Positions 7,082-15,908 of a DNA stretch of 64,000 nt are shown piece by piece (positions within the stretch are counted from its first letter, which is position 1; each line of letters begins with the position of its first letter). The stretch covers positions 62,001 through 126,000 of the forward strand of contig NZ_CVTD020000008.1 in NCBI RefSeq assembly GCF_002904165.1, given 5' to 3'. Position numbers and translations under genes: made by a program. The notes under the pieces were generated by a model, which worked only from the letters and a program-made list of their open reading frames with translations, searched no databases and had not been told where the DNA came from. The DNA is from Herbinix hemicellulosilytica. Lineage in GTDB: Bacteria > Bacillota > Clostridia > Lachnospirales > Lachnospiraceae.

Positions 7082-7438
7082 CATAGTATTATAAGTATTT
7101 ATGAAACAATTAATAATAAAATTAATAATCAAATTTTGGTAAATTACTTGAGAAAAAAAGAAGATTATGTAAAATCACATATAGGACAAGCAATTAATTG
7201 GCATTTCAATGATGATGGCGAATATATGCTTACATATTTAAAGAAAAAGAAATATCAAAATAAGGAGATATATTTAATTTGCTATTCTGGTAACAGAGCA
7301 GCCAAAGCTTTTAATTTACTGTATATATCCGGTTTTAAAAATATTAATTATGTTAAATTTGGATACGATGAATTTGTTGAAAATGTGGGAAACGAATTTA
7401 CACCGGCAACCGGTGAATGTAGCTGTAAATCTAATTAA
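7082..7438 (+). CDS. rhodanese-like domain protein with no clear start codon
   Basis: The rhodanese fold is recognisable from ILVNYLRKKEDYVKSHIGQA (usually LIDVR..EEY..GHI.GA) through the active-site loop CYSGNRA, whose Cys would carry the persulfide, to SGFKNINYV. Open coding frame runs from 7082, but the first in-frame canonical start is TTG 7136, which lies inside the domain and has no ribosome site. ATG 7101 is out of frame and stops after 13 codons. The DVR Asp is replaced by Asn. The gene may be a 5'-damaged pseudogene, use an ATT/ATA start, or carry a sequencing frameshift. The C-terminus ends in a Cys pair (CSC). Confidence 0.6.
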   Translation, partial: HSIISIYETINNKINNQILVNYLRKKEDYVKSHIGQAINWHFNDDGEYMLTYLKKKKYQNKEIYLICYSGNRAAKAFNLLYISGFKNINYVKFGYDEFVENVGNEFTPATGECSCKSN

Positions 7439-7459
7439 ATAAATTAAAGGAGGATTATA

Positions 7460-7813
7460 ATGTCTCAATATGTATATTTACCGGCCAGAGTTAGAAGAAC
7501 AGAATTTTATGAAGAATGGTATTACTATATTTCTAATGAAGAAAAATGTATCAGAGTTGATGAAATAATAATTTTTTTTAATAAAGATATAAATTATATC
7601 TTTTTATTAGCAAAATCAGATCAGAATTTTAATGATGAAGACTATTTTTCATGTGCCATGAATTTGGTACATGATATGATGGATGACAATGGCGATCATA
7701 TAAATTTTAAATTTGAATATATACTGGTACCTGAAACATTAGATGATAATCAAAAGAAGAAGTTTATTTCAGATAAAAAAGAGGAGCTAAAAAATAATTA
7801 TCTCAGAAAATAA
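7460..7813 (+). CDS. hypothetical protein, 117 residues
   Basis: An excellent ribosome site (AAAGGAGG at 7446-7453) precedes ATG 7460. The product is soluble, acidic and rich in Tyr, Asp and Asn, with a central stretch (DDEDYFSCAMNLVHDMMDD) and a Lys-rich end. No signal peptide, membrane helix or family I recognise. It follows the rhodanese-like gene by 21 bp and is probably cotranscribed with it. Confidence 0.6.
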   Translation: MSQYVYLPARVRRTEFYEEWYYYISNEEKCIRVDEIIIFFNKDINYIFLLAKSDQNFNDEDYFSCAMNLVHDMMDDNGDHINFKFEYILVPETLDDNQKKKFISDKKEELKNNYLRK

Positions 7814-7970
7814 AATGAAACGAATAAAACAGAAAACAGCATTTTATTTTACATATGACTGTCTGTTATATTTTGTTAGCGGTTAGTTTTAAATGTATCT
7901 TTATATGCATTATGGCAATAAAATTGATATGATTAAGTTTAGTATGATTTATACAGGCTTAAAATAGAAG

Positions 7971-8013
7971 AAGGGCATGCTGCAATCAATGATTATCTGT
8001 AACATGCCCTTTT
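7971..8013. terminator. terminator of the tRNA operon
   Basis: AGGGCATG pairs with CATGCCCT (7972-7979 with 8003-8010). It lies 3' of the minus-strand tRNA-Val gene and is followed there by a T/C-rich tract; four T on the plus side suggest it may work in both directions. Confidence 0.65.
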
Positions 8014-8018
8014 ACTTA

Positions 8019-8092
8019 TGGAGTCAATGGGGCTCGAACCCATGGCCTTTCGCACGTCAAGCGAACGCTCGTCCCAGCTGAGCTATGACTCC
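8019..8092 (-). tRNA. tRNA-Val(GAC)
   Basis: A full cloverleaf reads on the minus strand: 7-bp acceptor GGAGTCA/TGACTCC, D-arm AGCTCAGCTGGGA, anticodon stem TTCGC/GCGAA with loop TTGACGT (anticodon GAC), and T-arm GGGTTCGAGCCCC. The CCA end is not encoded. Confidence 0.95.
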
Positions 8093-8124
8093 ACAGTATT
8101 TAAATTTACTTTATAAATGACAAA

Positions 8125-8196
8125 TGGAGCATAGGGGATTTGAACCCCTGACCCCCACACTGCCAGTGTGGTGCGCTCCCGCTGCGCTAATGCCCC
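8125..8196 (-). tRNA. tRNA-Ala(GGC)
   Basis: Minus-strand cloverleaf with acceptor GGGGCAT/ATGCTCC containing the G3-U70 pair that specifies alanine. Anticodon stem CCACA/TGTGG has loop CTGGCAG (anticodon GGC); the T-arm is GGGGTTCAAATCCCC. It lies 32 bp upstream of tRNA-Val in the same transcript. Confidence 0.95.
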
Positions 8197-8842
8197 AGTA
8201 CTACTAAGTATATCAAATCTTTTTGAAAAGTCAATCGGGTAATTTGAGGAATATTTTTACAGACATAGAAAATTGTAAATTCAGATTTGCTTTCTTAAAA
8301 AATTTGAATTTACAATTACATCATTTCAATATGAATTAACTTTTATTATTTGTTAAAGTGAATCGACTGCACCCCAACTATGTCCGGAAATATTAAACTT
8401 GTTGTCAGGTCTGTTTTGGATTGTTTGCAACATATTTATAACATGAATCATTATAACCTGATTAACGCATTTTCTAAGATCACGGTTCTGGCATTATCTT
8501 TTTAGACAAATTTTCTGTATTTGAGTTTTTTGATAATTCATGCATTATTTTAGCGTCCGGTATGTGTATAAATTATTACAGGGGTACTATATATCTGATA
8601 GTCCAGGAAAATTTTTATGAATTCATAATGAACTACCATTTTTGGCTGACTTTAATCAATATTTTTTGGAAGCTAGTTAGAATTAATATTATGATTTGAT
8701 ATAGATAATGGCTATAACTGATTATATAAATTTACTAATTTACAATAGCAAGCTTGAGTGTTATTCTACACATAACAAAGAAATTCCGGAACAATTACTG
8801 AATCATATAAAATTATAGATATCAGGTCAAGGAGGTTTGGTT
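8197..8842. other. gene-free stretch with a 13-bp inverted repeat
   Basis: No intact gene. A perfect 13-bp inverted repeat (8271-8283 with 8305-8317) forms a stem-loop. On the minus strand near 8390-8490 a short frame encodes FNISGHSWGAVDSL, which has the look of a decayed alpha/beta-hydrolase nucleophile loop but is too short to call. No SAM riboswitch (S-box) is visible upstream of the sulfhydrylase gene. Confidence 0.4.
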
Positions 8843-10153
8843 ATGAGCAAGAAATCATATTCCGAAAGGAAATTTAAATTTGAAACTTTACAACTTCATG
8901 TAGGACAGGAGAAACCCGATCCTGCTACAGACGCAAGGGCAGTACCTATTTATCAGACAACTTCGTATGTATTTAGAAACTGTGACCATGCATCGGCCAG
9001 ATTTAGCCTTCAGGATGCAGGAAATATATACAGCAGGCTTACGAATCCCACTCAAGATGTATTTGAAAGAAGAGTAGCAGCCTTAGAAGGAGGTATAGCA
9101 GCTCTTGCACTTGCTTCCGGTGCGGCAGCAGTTACATATGCAATTCAAAATCTGGCACAAAACGGTGATCATATCGTTTCGGCTAAAAATATTTATGGCG
9201 GAACATATAATTTATTTGCCCATACGCTTCCTGCATACGGGATTACAACATCCTTTGTTGATCCTTTTAATTATGAGGAAGTTGAAGCGGCAATAAAAGA
9301 CAACACAAAAGCAATCTTTATAGAAACTTTGGGTAATCCCAACTCTGACGTGGTTGATATTGAAAAATTCGCCGAGATAGCTCATAAACATAAAATACCG
9401 CTGATTGTAGACAATACTTTTGCAACGCCTTATCTGGTAAGGCCTATAGAACATGGAGCAGATATCGTAGTTCATTCGGCTACAAAGTTTATCGGAGGCC
9501 ACGGCACTACTATCGGAGGAATTGTTGTAGACAGTGGAAAATTCGATTGGGAAGCCAGCGGAAAGTTTGAATCCATTACCGCTCCAAATCCCAGCTACCA
9601 TGGCATAAGTTTTACAAAGGCTGCAGGACCGGCGGCATATATTACAAAAATGAGGGCTATATTGCTGCGTGATACAGGTGCTACTCTTTCTCCTTTCCAT
9701 TCATTCCTGTTCCTGCAGGGGCTTGAAACTCTGTCGCTCAGGGTAGAAAGACATGTACAAAATGCTTTAAAAGTCGTAGAATATTTGAAAAATCATAAAC
9801 AGGTAGAAAAAGTAAATCATCCTTCCGTTTCCGAAGATCCGCTTCAACAGCAGCTTTACAAAAAGTATTTCCCTAACGGCGGAGGAACAATTTTCACGTT
9901 TGAAATTAAAGGTGATGCTAAAAAAGCCAGGGATTTCATCGATAACCTTGAACTTTTCTCCCTGCTTGCCAACGTAGCTGATGTTAAGTCCCTTGTTATC
10001 CATCCGGCATCAACTACTCATTCGCAATTAACAGAAGAAGAATTGCTTGATCAGGGCATTAAACCTAATACCATCAGACTTTCCATCGGTACCGAGCATA
10101 TTGATGATATTATAGAGGATTTAGAGGAAGCATTTAAGGCAGTATCAAAGTAG
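8843..10153 (+). CDS. metY: O-acetylhomoserine sulfhydrylase (aminocarboxypropyltransferase)
   Basis: The 436-residue PLP enzyme belongs to the Cys/Met-metabolism family and makes homocysteine from O-acetylhomoserine and sulfide (direct sulfhydrylation). Family signatures include YSRLTNPTQDVFERRVAALE, ASGAAAV, DNTFATPYL and the SATKFIGGHG loop with the PLP-binding Lys. A C-terminal LVIHPASTTHSQL segment matches MetY rather than MetB/MetC. ATG 8843 lies 7 bases after AGGAGG. It stands alone with its own terminator. Cytosolic homotetramer by family analogy. Confidence 0.93.
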   Translation: MSKKSYSERKFKFETLQLHVGQEKPDPATDARAVPIYQTTSYVFRNCDHASARFSLQDAGNIYSRLTNPTQDVFERRVAALEGGIAALALASGAAAVTYAIQNLAQNGDHIVSAKNIYGGTYNLFAHTLPAYGITTSFVDPFNYEEVEAAIKDNTKAIFIETLGNPNSDVVDIEKFAEIAHKHKIPLIVDNTFATPYLVRPIEHGADIVVHSATKFIGGHGTTIGGIVVDSGKFDWEASGKFESITAPNPSYHGISFTKAAGPAAYITKMRAILLRDTGATLSPFHSFLFLQGLETLSLRVERHVQNALKVVEYLKNHKQVEKVNHPSVSEDPLQQQLYKKYFPNGGGTIFTFEIKGDAKKARDFIDNLELFSLLANVADVKSLVIHPASTTHSQLTEEELLDQGIKPNTIRLSIGTEHIDDIIEDLEEAFKAVSK

Positions 10154-10240
10154 CATGTTAAATTATTTTCTATAAATCATTATAAAATTAAAATAATAGT
10201 ATAAAGTAGTATTGTAATGCCTCCTGTCAGGTAGACAAAG

Positions 10241-10292
10241 AATGCTTGAAAACAACCGTATTGTTTTTGTGGTTGTTTTCAAGCATTTTTTT
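10241..10292 (+). terminator. strong terminator after metY
   Basis: Perfect 17-bp stem (10241-10257 with 10271-10287) followed by a T-run. Confidence 0.9.
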
Positions 10293-10674
10293 ATATAATT
10301 CCTTATTTATTTAGAATATTACATTATATTAACTTAAATGAAGATAATGTTTTTTTGTGACATTGAATGGTATTTTGCAATGAAATTTGATTTACTTTTC
10401 TTCTATATTTTATGTCGCAATGATGTTTCATTCGTTATATCAGTTAAACCCAAATATAAAATACATATGAACGCAATTGTACAATGTAAAATTAAAACAT
10501 ATATTGACATCTTCATACATAATATATATAATCAATACAAGGTAATTATTGGGAATTTGCATAAAATAAATTAATACAGTATATAGAACAAATAATATTA
10601 AAAACTACTGATATCGTGTATTAATTTTATTATTATGCATCTCAATATTGCCTATATATTATAAAAGGGATATC
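10293..10674. other. AT-rich upstream region of the secreted-protein cluster
   Basis: About 380 bp without a credible gene. A 78-codon frame at 10338-10574 has no ribosome site and a low-complexity product. The palindrome ATTGTACAAT occurs near 10477. The promoter for the following gene presumably lies here. Confidence 0.4.
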
Positions 10675-11058
10675 ATGAAAAAAATAAAGAAATTATCAGC
10701 TCTTATAATTGCTGGTATTTTAGTTTTTGCCTCAAGTTTAGGCATAGCATTTGCAGATACTAAAAAAGGACAATTGAATGGCCATGATGTTATAGGACAC
10801 AGTTCAGTTACACAGACCTCAGGAATAGCATATACAGATATGTTATGGTCAGGTAGTGTATCAGTTAATGCAACATATGCATATGTAAATATTAATACAT
10901 TAGAAACAGCTACACAAACAAAAAGTGCAGGCGGCCAGAGCAATTGTTCTGTAAGTTTCTCAGCTCCCAGTAGTTGCAGAAGTGTTTATATTAGTGCATC
11001 CCACTGGGCTAGTTTGTCGGGACAAACCTGGTCAGCATCTACTTATGACGCATATTAA
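10675..11058 (+). CDS. small secreted protein, possible bacteriocin-like product
   Basis: The 127-residue precursor has a Sec signal peptide (MKKIKKLS, hydrophobic core, cleavage after AFA at residue 27) and a mature part of about 100 residues rich in Ser, Thr, Ala and Tyr with two Cys (91 and 101). Alternating short beta-type segments suggest a small beta-sandwich. ATG 10675 follows AAAGGGAT. It opens a cluster with a lipoprotein, an ABC ATPase, an ABC-2 permease and an anchored beta-rich protein. A strong hairpin lies between it and the transporter genes. That layout resembles lactococcin-972-type clusters, but the sequence itself is not one I recognise. Confidence 0.65.
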   Translation: MKKIKKLSALIIAGILVFASSLGIAFADTKKGQLNGHDVIGHSSVTQTSGIAYTDMLWSGSVSVNATYAYVNINTLETATQTKSAGGQSNCSVSFSAPSSCRSVYISASHWASLSGQTWSASTYDAY

Positions 11059-11100
11059 AGTTGATTAATAGTATAAAATTGGATATAATTATATATATTT

Positions 11101-11153
11101 AGAAACGATATAAGATATCATTAGTAAAATGTTCTATATACTATATCGTTTCT
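11101..11153 (+). terminator. intra-cluster hairpin after the secreted-protein gene
   Basis: A perfect 12-bp stem (11101-11112 with 11142-11153) precedes a weak T-rich tail. It could attenuate transcription so that the secreted protein is made in excess over the transporter genes downstream. Confidence 0.6.
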
Positions 11154-11199
11154 AATTTATTTTATTGGATATGCAATACCGGATGAGGAGAGATTTCCA

Positions 11200-12705
11200 A
11201 TGAAATTCAAATATTTTTTAATTTGTATTTTATTAATACTTCCGATTTTTCTGACGGCATGCAAAAAAAATAATCAGAATGATTTATTGCAAAATATAGT
11301 GAACAATACAACAAAAGAGGTAGATAATGATACACAGTGGCATGGCAAACTTATTTATTCCGACAATATAATAAAATGGGGTGTACCGAATTTATATAAA
11401 ATCAGTGATAGGGCATTATCTGAATTTAATAAAAAACTTGTGAATATGGGATATGATTTTAATGTAGAATTTATATCATTGGATTTCAATAATTATCATG
11501 ATGAGCTTAAAAAATATGAAGAAAAATATGGCTCATTAGATATTGCATTTACAGGTTTTAATTCTAATAAACACAAAGAATTAATTTTGGAATGGATTTT
11601 ATCAGGTTATTATATACCTCTGGATAATTATTTAACTTCATCTGATGGGAAAGATTTGTGGGAACTTTATGATTCAAAGATTTGGGATTCGGTTAAAGTG
11701 GAGAATTCGATTTATATGGTTCCAAATGGTGTAGGCACAAATAACGGAATTGTATTTGCTTTTAACAAAGAGTATGTTTCTGAGCAAGAGTTAAGTAATT
11801 TTACCGGCAAACTGGAGCAATTAGAGAAGTTTTTGGATTATTTACCGTCGAGTGATGATTTTGTTCCAATTATTATAGAACTTTCCGACATGAGTTTAAC
11901 GGATCTGATTGCATGTGATTACAGATATGGATTAATTTTGCCTCATAATGAAAAAGCTGCATACAATCCTTATGATTATAATAATTTTAGAGATTTATTA
12001 TTAGTTCTTAATAAATATTATAAAGCAAATTATATTCAGGATGATTATTGTCTTATTGGTAACGAGGAAAAACCATCTACATATACTGAACTTGTTGACA
12101 AGAAATTAAAAGAGGGCAAATTTTTTGTATATATAGGAGATAAAAGCAGAATATCCTCTAATTATGAAAATATTTTAATATATGAAATGCCGTCATATAT
12201 CAGAACAAGATTAAACGGTACTGGGATAGCTGCAGGATCCAAAAAGCAAAATGATGCTTTTAAACTTTTAGCATTATCCTACACAAACCAAGAATTGGCA
12301 AATCTTTTAATACACGGTTTAGAGGGATATGATTATACATTAAAAAACAATGTTGCATATCCGACAAGCGATGACGGTGGTAATGCTTGGTTAAACCAGC
12401 TAACGCTAGGTATTTATGAAAATACATATCCAATGCCGGGAGAATCTTTTAAAACTGACAAGATTACAGATAAAAGGGAGTTTTATAAATACCATGTAAC
12501 AGCATCCCCTTATCTTGGGTTTAATTTTTATGATAAGGAATTTAGTACAAGAATTCGTGAAATAAATGAAATTGTCATGGATAATCTGGAACTATGGAAA
12601 TCGGATAACATTGAACAAGATCTGGATTATGCTAATAATCTACTGAAAAAAAATGGCATTAACGAATTGATTGATGCTGTTAATTTGCAGTTGAATGAAA
12701 AATAA
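11200..12705 (+). CDS. extracellular solute-binding-like lipoprotein
   Basis: The 501-residue protein has a lipoprotein signal peptide (lipobox LTAC, Cys21) and a two-lobed family-1 solute-binding architecture. Typical features are YGSLDIAFTG near residue 110, IYMVPNGVGTNNGIVFAFNKEY as the hinge or ligand strand, and GTGIAAGSKKQNDAFKLLALS near residue 350. GAGGAGAG precedes ATG 11200. No importer permease of the sugar type is nearby; the downstream partners are an ATPase and an ABC-2 permease, which normally export. It may act as a surface receptor or immunity lipoprotein instead of an import component. Function unassigned. Confidence 0.7.
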   Translation: MKFKYFLICILLILPIFLTACKKNNQNDLLQNIVNNTTKEVDNDTQWHGKLIYSDNIIKWGVPNLYKISDRALSEFNKKLVNMGYDFNVEFISLDFNNYHDELKKYEEKYGSLDIAFTGFNSNKHKELILEWILSGYYIPLDNYLTSSDGKDLWELYDSKIWDSVKVENSIYMVPNGVGTNNGIVFAFNKEYVSEQELSNFTGKLEQLEKFLDYLPSSDDFVPIIIELSDMSLTDLIACDYRYGLILPHNEKAAYNPYDYNNFRDLLLVLNKYYKANYIQDDYCLIGNEEKPSTYTELVDKKLKEGKFFVYIGDKSRISSNYENILIYEMPSYIRTRLNGTGIAAGSKKQNDAFKLLALSYTNQELANLLIHGLEGYDYTLKNNVAYPTSDDGGNAWLNQLTLGIYENTYPMPGESFKTDKITDKREFYKYHVTASPYLGFNFYDKEFSTRIREINEIVMDNLELWKSDNIEQDLDYANNLLKKNGINELIDAVNLQLNEK

Positions 12706-12722
12706 TTCGTATGGAGAGCGAT

Positions 12723-13595
12723 ATGATATTAGAAATTAAAAATCTAAATAAAATGTACGGAAAAGTACAAGCTCTTAATGATTTTTCTTACAGGTTTACA
12801 GAGGGTGTATATGGTTTATTAGGGCCGAACGGTGCCGGCAAATCTACCCTGATGAACATTATAGCGGATAATTTAAAAGAAAGCAGCGGAGAGATTCTTT
12901 TTAACGAAGTAAATATAAAAACATTAGGCAGTAATTTCCGCAAGATTTTAGGGTATATGCCTCAGCAGCAAGGATTATATCATAACATGACTCTCAATAG
13001 GTTTTTATACTATATGGCTTCTCTTAAGGGAATGACAAAATCGGAAGCTGAAGAACAGATTGATCAGATTTTACACCTGGTTAATTTGGAAGCACATGCA
13101 AATAAACCTTTGGGTTCATTTTCGGGAGGGATGAAGCAACGGGCACTGATTGCACAGGCACTTCTCGGAAACCCAAAGATTCTTTTATTGGATGAACCGA
13201 CAGCCGGACTAGATCCAAAAGAAAGGATTAGAATACGAAACTTAATTGCCAAAATATCCTTTGAAAAAATAGTCATTTTGGCTACTCATATTGTATCTGA
13301 TATTGAATTTATTGCTAAAGAAGTTTTATTTCTCAATAAGGGTAATTTGATAGACTTTGGGTCTCCTCAAGTATTATGTGAAAAATTGTCCAATATGGTA
13401 TATGAGATTATTTCAGCCCATGATGGAGTTACAGATATAGCAAAGGATTATCGTATAAGTAACATTTTTAAAGACGATAAGTATGCTTATATAAAAGTTA
13501 TTACAACAAAGCCGCCTTTTGAATATAAATATCGGGAGGCAAAACCAAATCTAGAGGACGTATATCTTTACTATTTTGATGAGGATGTATTATGA
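12723..13595 (+). CDS. ABC transporter ATP-binding protein
   Basis: The 290-residue ATPase has Walker A GPNGAGKST, a Q-loop in MPQQQGLYHNMT, signature SFSGGMKQR, Walker B ILLLDEPTAGLDP and switch His in ATHIV. About 80 C-terminal residues form an accessory domain. Start ATG 12723 is preferred over ATG 12711 because GGAGAG lies at 12713-12718. The stop overlaps the permease start, so ATPase and permease are coupled. It belongs to the class that powers ABC-2 exporters of peptides, antibiotics or lipids. Confidence 0.85.
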   Translation: MILEIKNLNKMYGKVQALNDFSYRFTEGVYGLLGPNGAGKSTLMNIIADNLKESSGEILFNEVNIKTLGSNFRKILGYMPQQQGLYHNMTLNRFLYYMASLKGMTKSEAEEQIDQILHLVNLEAHANKPLGSFSGGMKQRALIAQALLGNPKILLLDEPTAGLDPKERIRIRNLIAKISFEKIVILATHIVSDIEFIAKEVLFLNKGNLIDFGSPQVLCEKLSNMVYEIISAHDGVTDIAKDYRISNIFKDDKYAYIKVITTKPPFEYKYREAKPNLEDVYLYYFDEDVL

Positions 13596-15880
13596 TGAGG
13601 CTCTTGGCAAATGAATTTATTAAGGTATTTGGGAAAAAATCAATATGGTTAATTCTTCTGGGGGCAATGTGTTTAAACGGAATCTTGCTTTATGTGAACG
13701 AAAGTAGTAGGGTTACCAGAAATAATTTTTATTCCACAAAGCACTATAAAAATATATATGTAGATCTTCAAGGTAAATCGAATCAGGAAGCTTTGAAAAT
13801 ATTACAAGATGAGTTTAAGACACTAGAGATACTGATGCAGCTTACCTATATGGAAAACGATATACTTTTTCAATATAACAGTCAAAATGGAATGTTAATG
13901 GATATTAATGAAGATGAACTTAAAAAGTTGGAAGAAATATATAAGTCAGGCAGCTATTTAAAATATACCGATGATATATGGAAAGAGTATTGGCTATATC
14001 GCGATGTTATTTCAGAAATTACCCTATGTGAGAGTTATGCTGATTACCTTAATAAAATTGATGAAGCAGCCGAAACATTATCACAGCTTCCTATATTCGA
14101 AGAAAAAGATTCGTTCAGTTATAGAAATATTTTAAAGACACCAGAAGCTTTTAATCACCTAAAAGGCAATAAACTTTATTTTGGGCCATCAAACGGCATA
14201 AAGATGGCTACAGAATTTTTTGGCACAGATATGTTGGCAGTTGTTTTATTAATTATGATTATTGCATCTCTGATTACCAGAGAAAAAGAAATGTCTCAGC
14301 TTATTTTATTAAAATCCACTTTTTTAGGCAGAAAACCTTTGGTTATTGCAAAGTTAGCAACTGCATATTTGGGTAGTTTTATAATTACAGTATTACTATA
14401 TGGTGTTAATTTTTTTGTAGCATATCATGTTTACGGCTTTGGAAGTCTTAATCGTTTGATTCAATCCGTTTCCGGGTATATGGGAAGTAATTTAAATATA
14501 ACTATTTTGCATTATTTTATAATGTTTCTGATAGCTAAACTTATTATTTATATACTTTTTACATCGATTGCTTTCCTTTTTGCCGTATTGGCAAAGGATG
14601 CCGTACAGTTGTATTTGACACTGGTTTCACTTTTAGCGGTAAGTGCTGTAGCTTATTATAATATTGATCAATCAAGTTATCTTTCCATATTTAAATATTT
14701 AAATATAATAAGTTTTTTAAATACCTATTCTTTTTTCAAAAGCTATTTAAATATAAATTTTTTTGATATGCCGATAAATTATATACTTATTTCATTTATT
14801 ACTATAATTGCTAAATTAATTATAGCTGTAACTGTCTCTGTTTTAATATTCTGTAGACAAAAGACTATTGATAATACGTCGCGCATAACTGAAGTGTTAA
14901 AATATATTCGTTCTAAGTTACAGTTAAAATACGGATACAGAAGCAGCCGGTTATTTTGGCATGAATGCTATAAGATTTTTATCGGTGGAAAATCGTTATT
15001 ATTCTTATTGGTTTATGCCGCAGTAACATTTGTTACATATAAGCCACTATCTGAAAACTTAAGCACTCTGGAAGATTTTTATTATAAGCAATATATGTTA
15101 GAATTAGAAGGAGAAGTAAATGAAGATAAGCTTCGTTATATTGAAGAGGAAGAAGCCAGGTTATCAGAGGCTTACAATAATATGATGCAATTGATGGAAG
15201 AGGCTGATATTAGTCCATACATTATGGAATCATATCAAAATATTTTGGCTCCATATAAAGCTTTACAAGAAGTTAAAATGCATACGGATTATTTGAAAAC
15301 TAAAAATGGAAGTCAATATCTTTATGATTCCGGTTATAAAATACTTACAGGGGAAGGTAGTGGAAGATATAAGGATATTCAGCTTGCATTGCAGTCGGTA
15401 ATAATGACTATAGTTTGTATAGTATATGTTTATACGGTGGAATATCAAACGGGAAGCATTAATTTAATAAAAGCAAGTTACAAAGGCAGATTGCATACGT
15501 TTCTTTGTAAATTAGGGATTTCTGTAATTATTTTGACGGTTATATACTTTACTACGTATGCTCCTTATTTTTATAACGTATTACAGGCTTACGGGGTAAG
15601 AGCATTATCTGCACCTGCATATAGTATGGAACATTTATCTGAGATTCCGAAGCAGATATCTATTTTAAAATATTTAATATTTATATCTGTTATGAGATAT
15701 ATTGGTCTTATTTTGACAATCTTTATTATTTTTTGGTTATCGGTTAGGCTCAAAAGCGTTATATTAACTTTAGTAGCATGTATATGCGTTCTTGTTTTGC
15801 CGTTACTTTTTTCTTTGCTCGGAATATCAGGATTTGATTATGTACTTCTCAACCCATTTTTATTGGGGAATGTGTTCTAA
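13592..15880 (+). CDS. large two-part ABC-2 type permease
   Basis: The 762-residue membrane protein consists of two similar halves. Each has an initial helix, a large charged extracytoplasmic region (about residues 35-205 and 485-600) and then a cluster of helices (about 210-420 and 610-755). This is the size and layout of fused ABC-2 permeases such as bacteriocin-associated membrane proteins. It overlaps the ATPase gene by 4 bp. Helices such as FIITVLLYGVNFFVAYHVYGF and LILTIFIIFWLSVRL are evident. The fused halves imply that one permease and one or two ATPases form the working unit. Substrate unknown, possibly the secreted protein at the head of the cluster. Confidence 0.75.
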   Translation: MMRLLANEFIKVFGKKSIWLILLGAMCLNGILLYVNESSRVTRNNFYSTKHYKNIYVDLQGKSNQEALKILQDEFKTLEILMQLTYMENDILFQYNSQNGMLMDINEDELKKLEEIYKSGSYLKYTDDIWKEYWLYRDVISEITLCESYADYLNKIDEAAETLSQLPIFEEKDSFSYRNILKTPEAFNHLKGNKLYFGPSNGIKMATEFFGTDMLAVVLLIMIIASLITREKEMSQLILLKSTFLGRKPLVIAKLATAYLGSFIITVLLYGVNFFVAYHVYGFGSLNRLIQSVSGYMGSNLNITILHYFIMFLIAKLIIYILFTSIAFLFAVLAKDAVQLYLTLVSLLAVSAVAYYNIDQSSYLSIFKYLNIISFLNTYSFFKSYLNINFFDMPINYILISFITIIAKLIIAVTVSVLIFCRQKTIDNTSRITEVLKYIRSKLQLKYGYRSSRLFWHECYKIFIGGKSLLFLLVYAAVTFVTYKPLSENLSTLEDFYYKQYMLELEGEVNEDKLRYIEEEEARLSEAYNNMMQLMEEADISPYIMESYQNILAPYKALQEVKMHTDYLKTKNGSQYLYDSGYKILTGEGSGRYKDIQLALQSVIMTIVCIVYVYTVEYQTGSINLIKASYKGRLHTFLCKLGISVIILTVIYFTTYAPYFYNVLQAYGVRALSAPAYSMEHLSEIPKQISILKYLIFISVMRYIGLILTIFIIFWLSVRLKSVILTLVACICVLVLPLLFSLLGISGFDYVLLNPFLLGNVF

Positions 15881-15908
15881 AATTATGCAGATTTGGAAGG
15901 GGTTATAA

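Noticed and set aside
7136-7438. Taking TTG 7136 as a normal start of the rhodanese gene
   Set aside because: It would begin inside the domain and has no ribosome site; the upstream in-frame sequence also matches the family.
8390-8490. Minus-strand fragment encoding GHSWGAVDSL, possible alpha/beta-hydrolase relic
   Set aside because: Too short, no flanking homology in any frame and no start context; noted only as a possible relic.
8197-8842. SAM (S-box) riboswitch expected before metY
   Set aside because: No S-box consensus segments were visible, only a simple AT-rich inverted repeat.
10338-10574. 78-codon frame upstream of the secreted-protein gene
   Set aside because: No ribosome site, low-complexity AT-driven composition and no recognisable domain; treated as intergenic.
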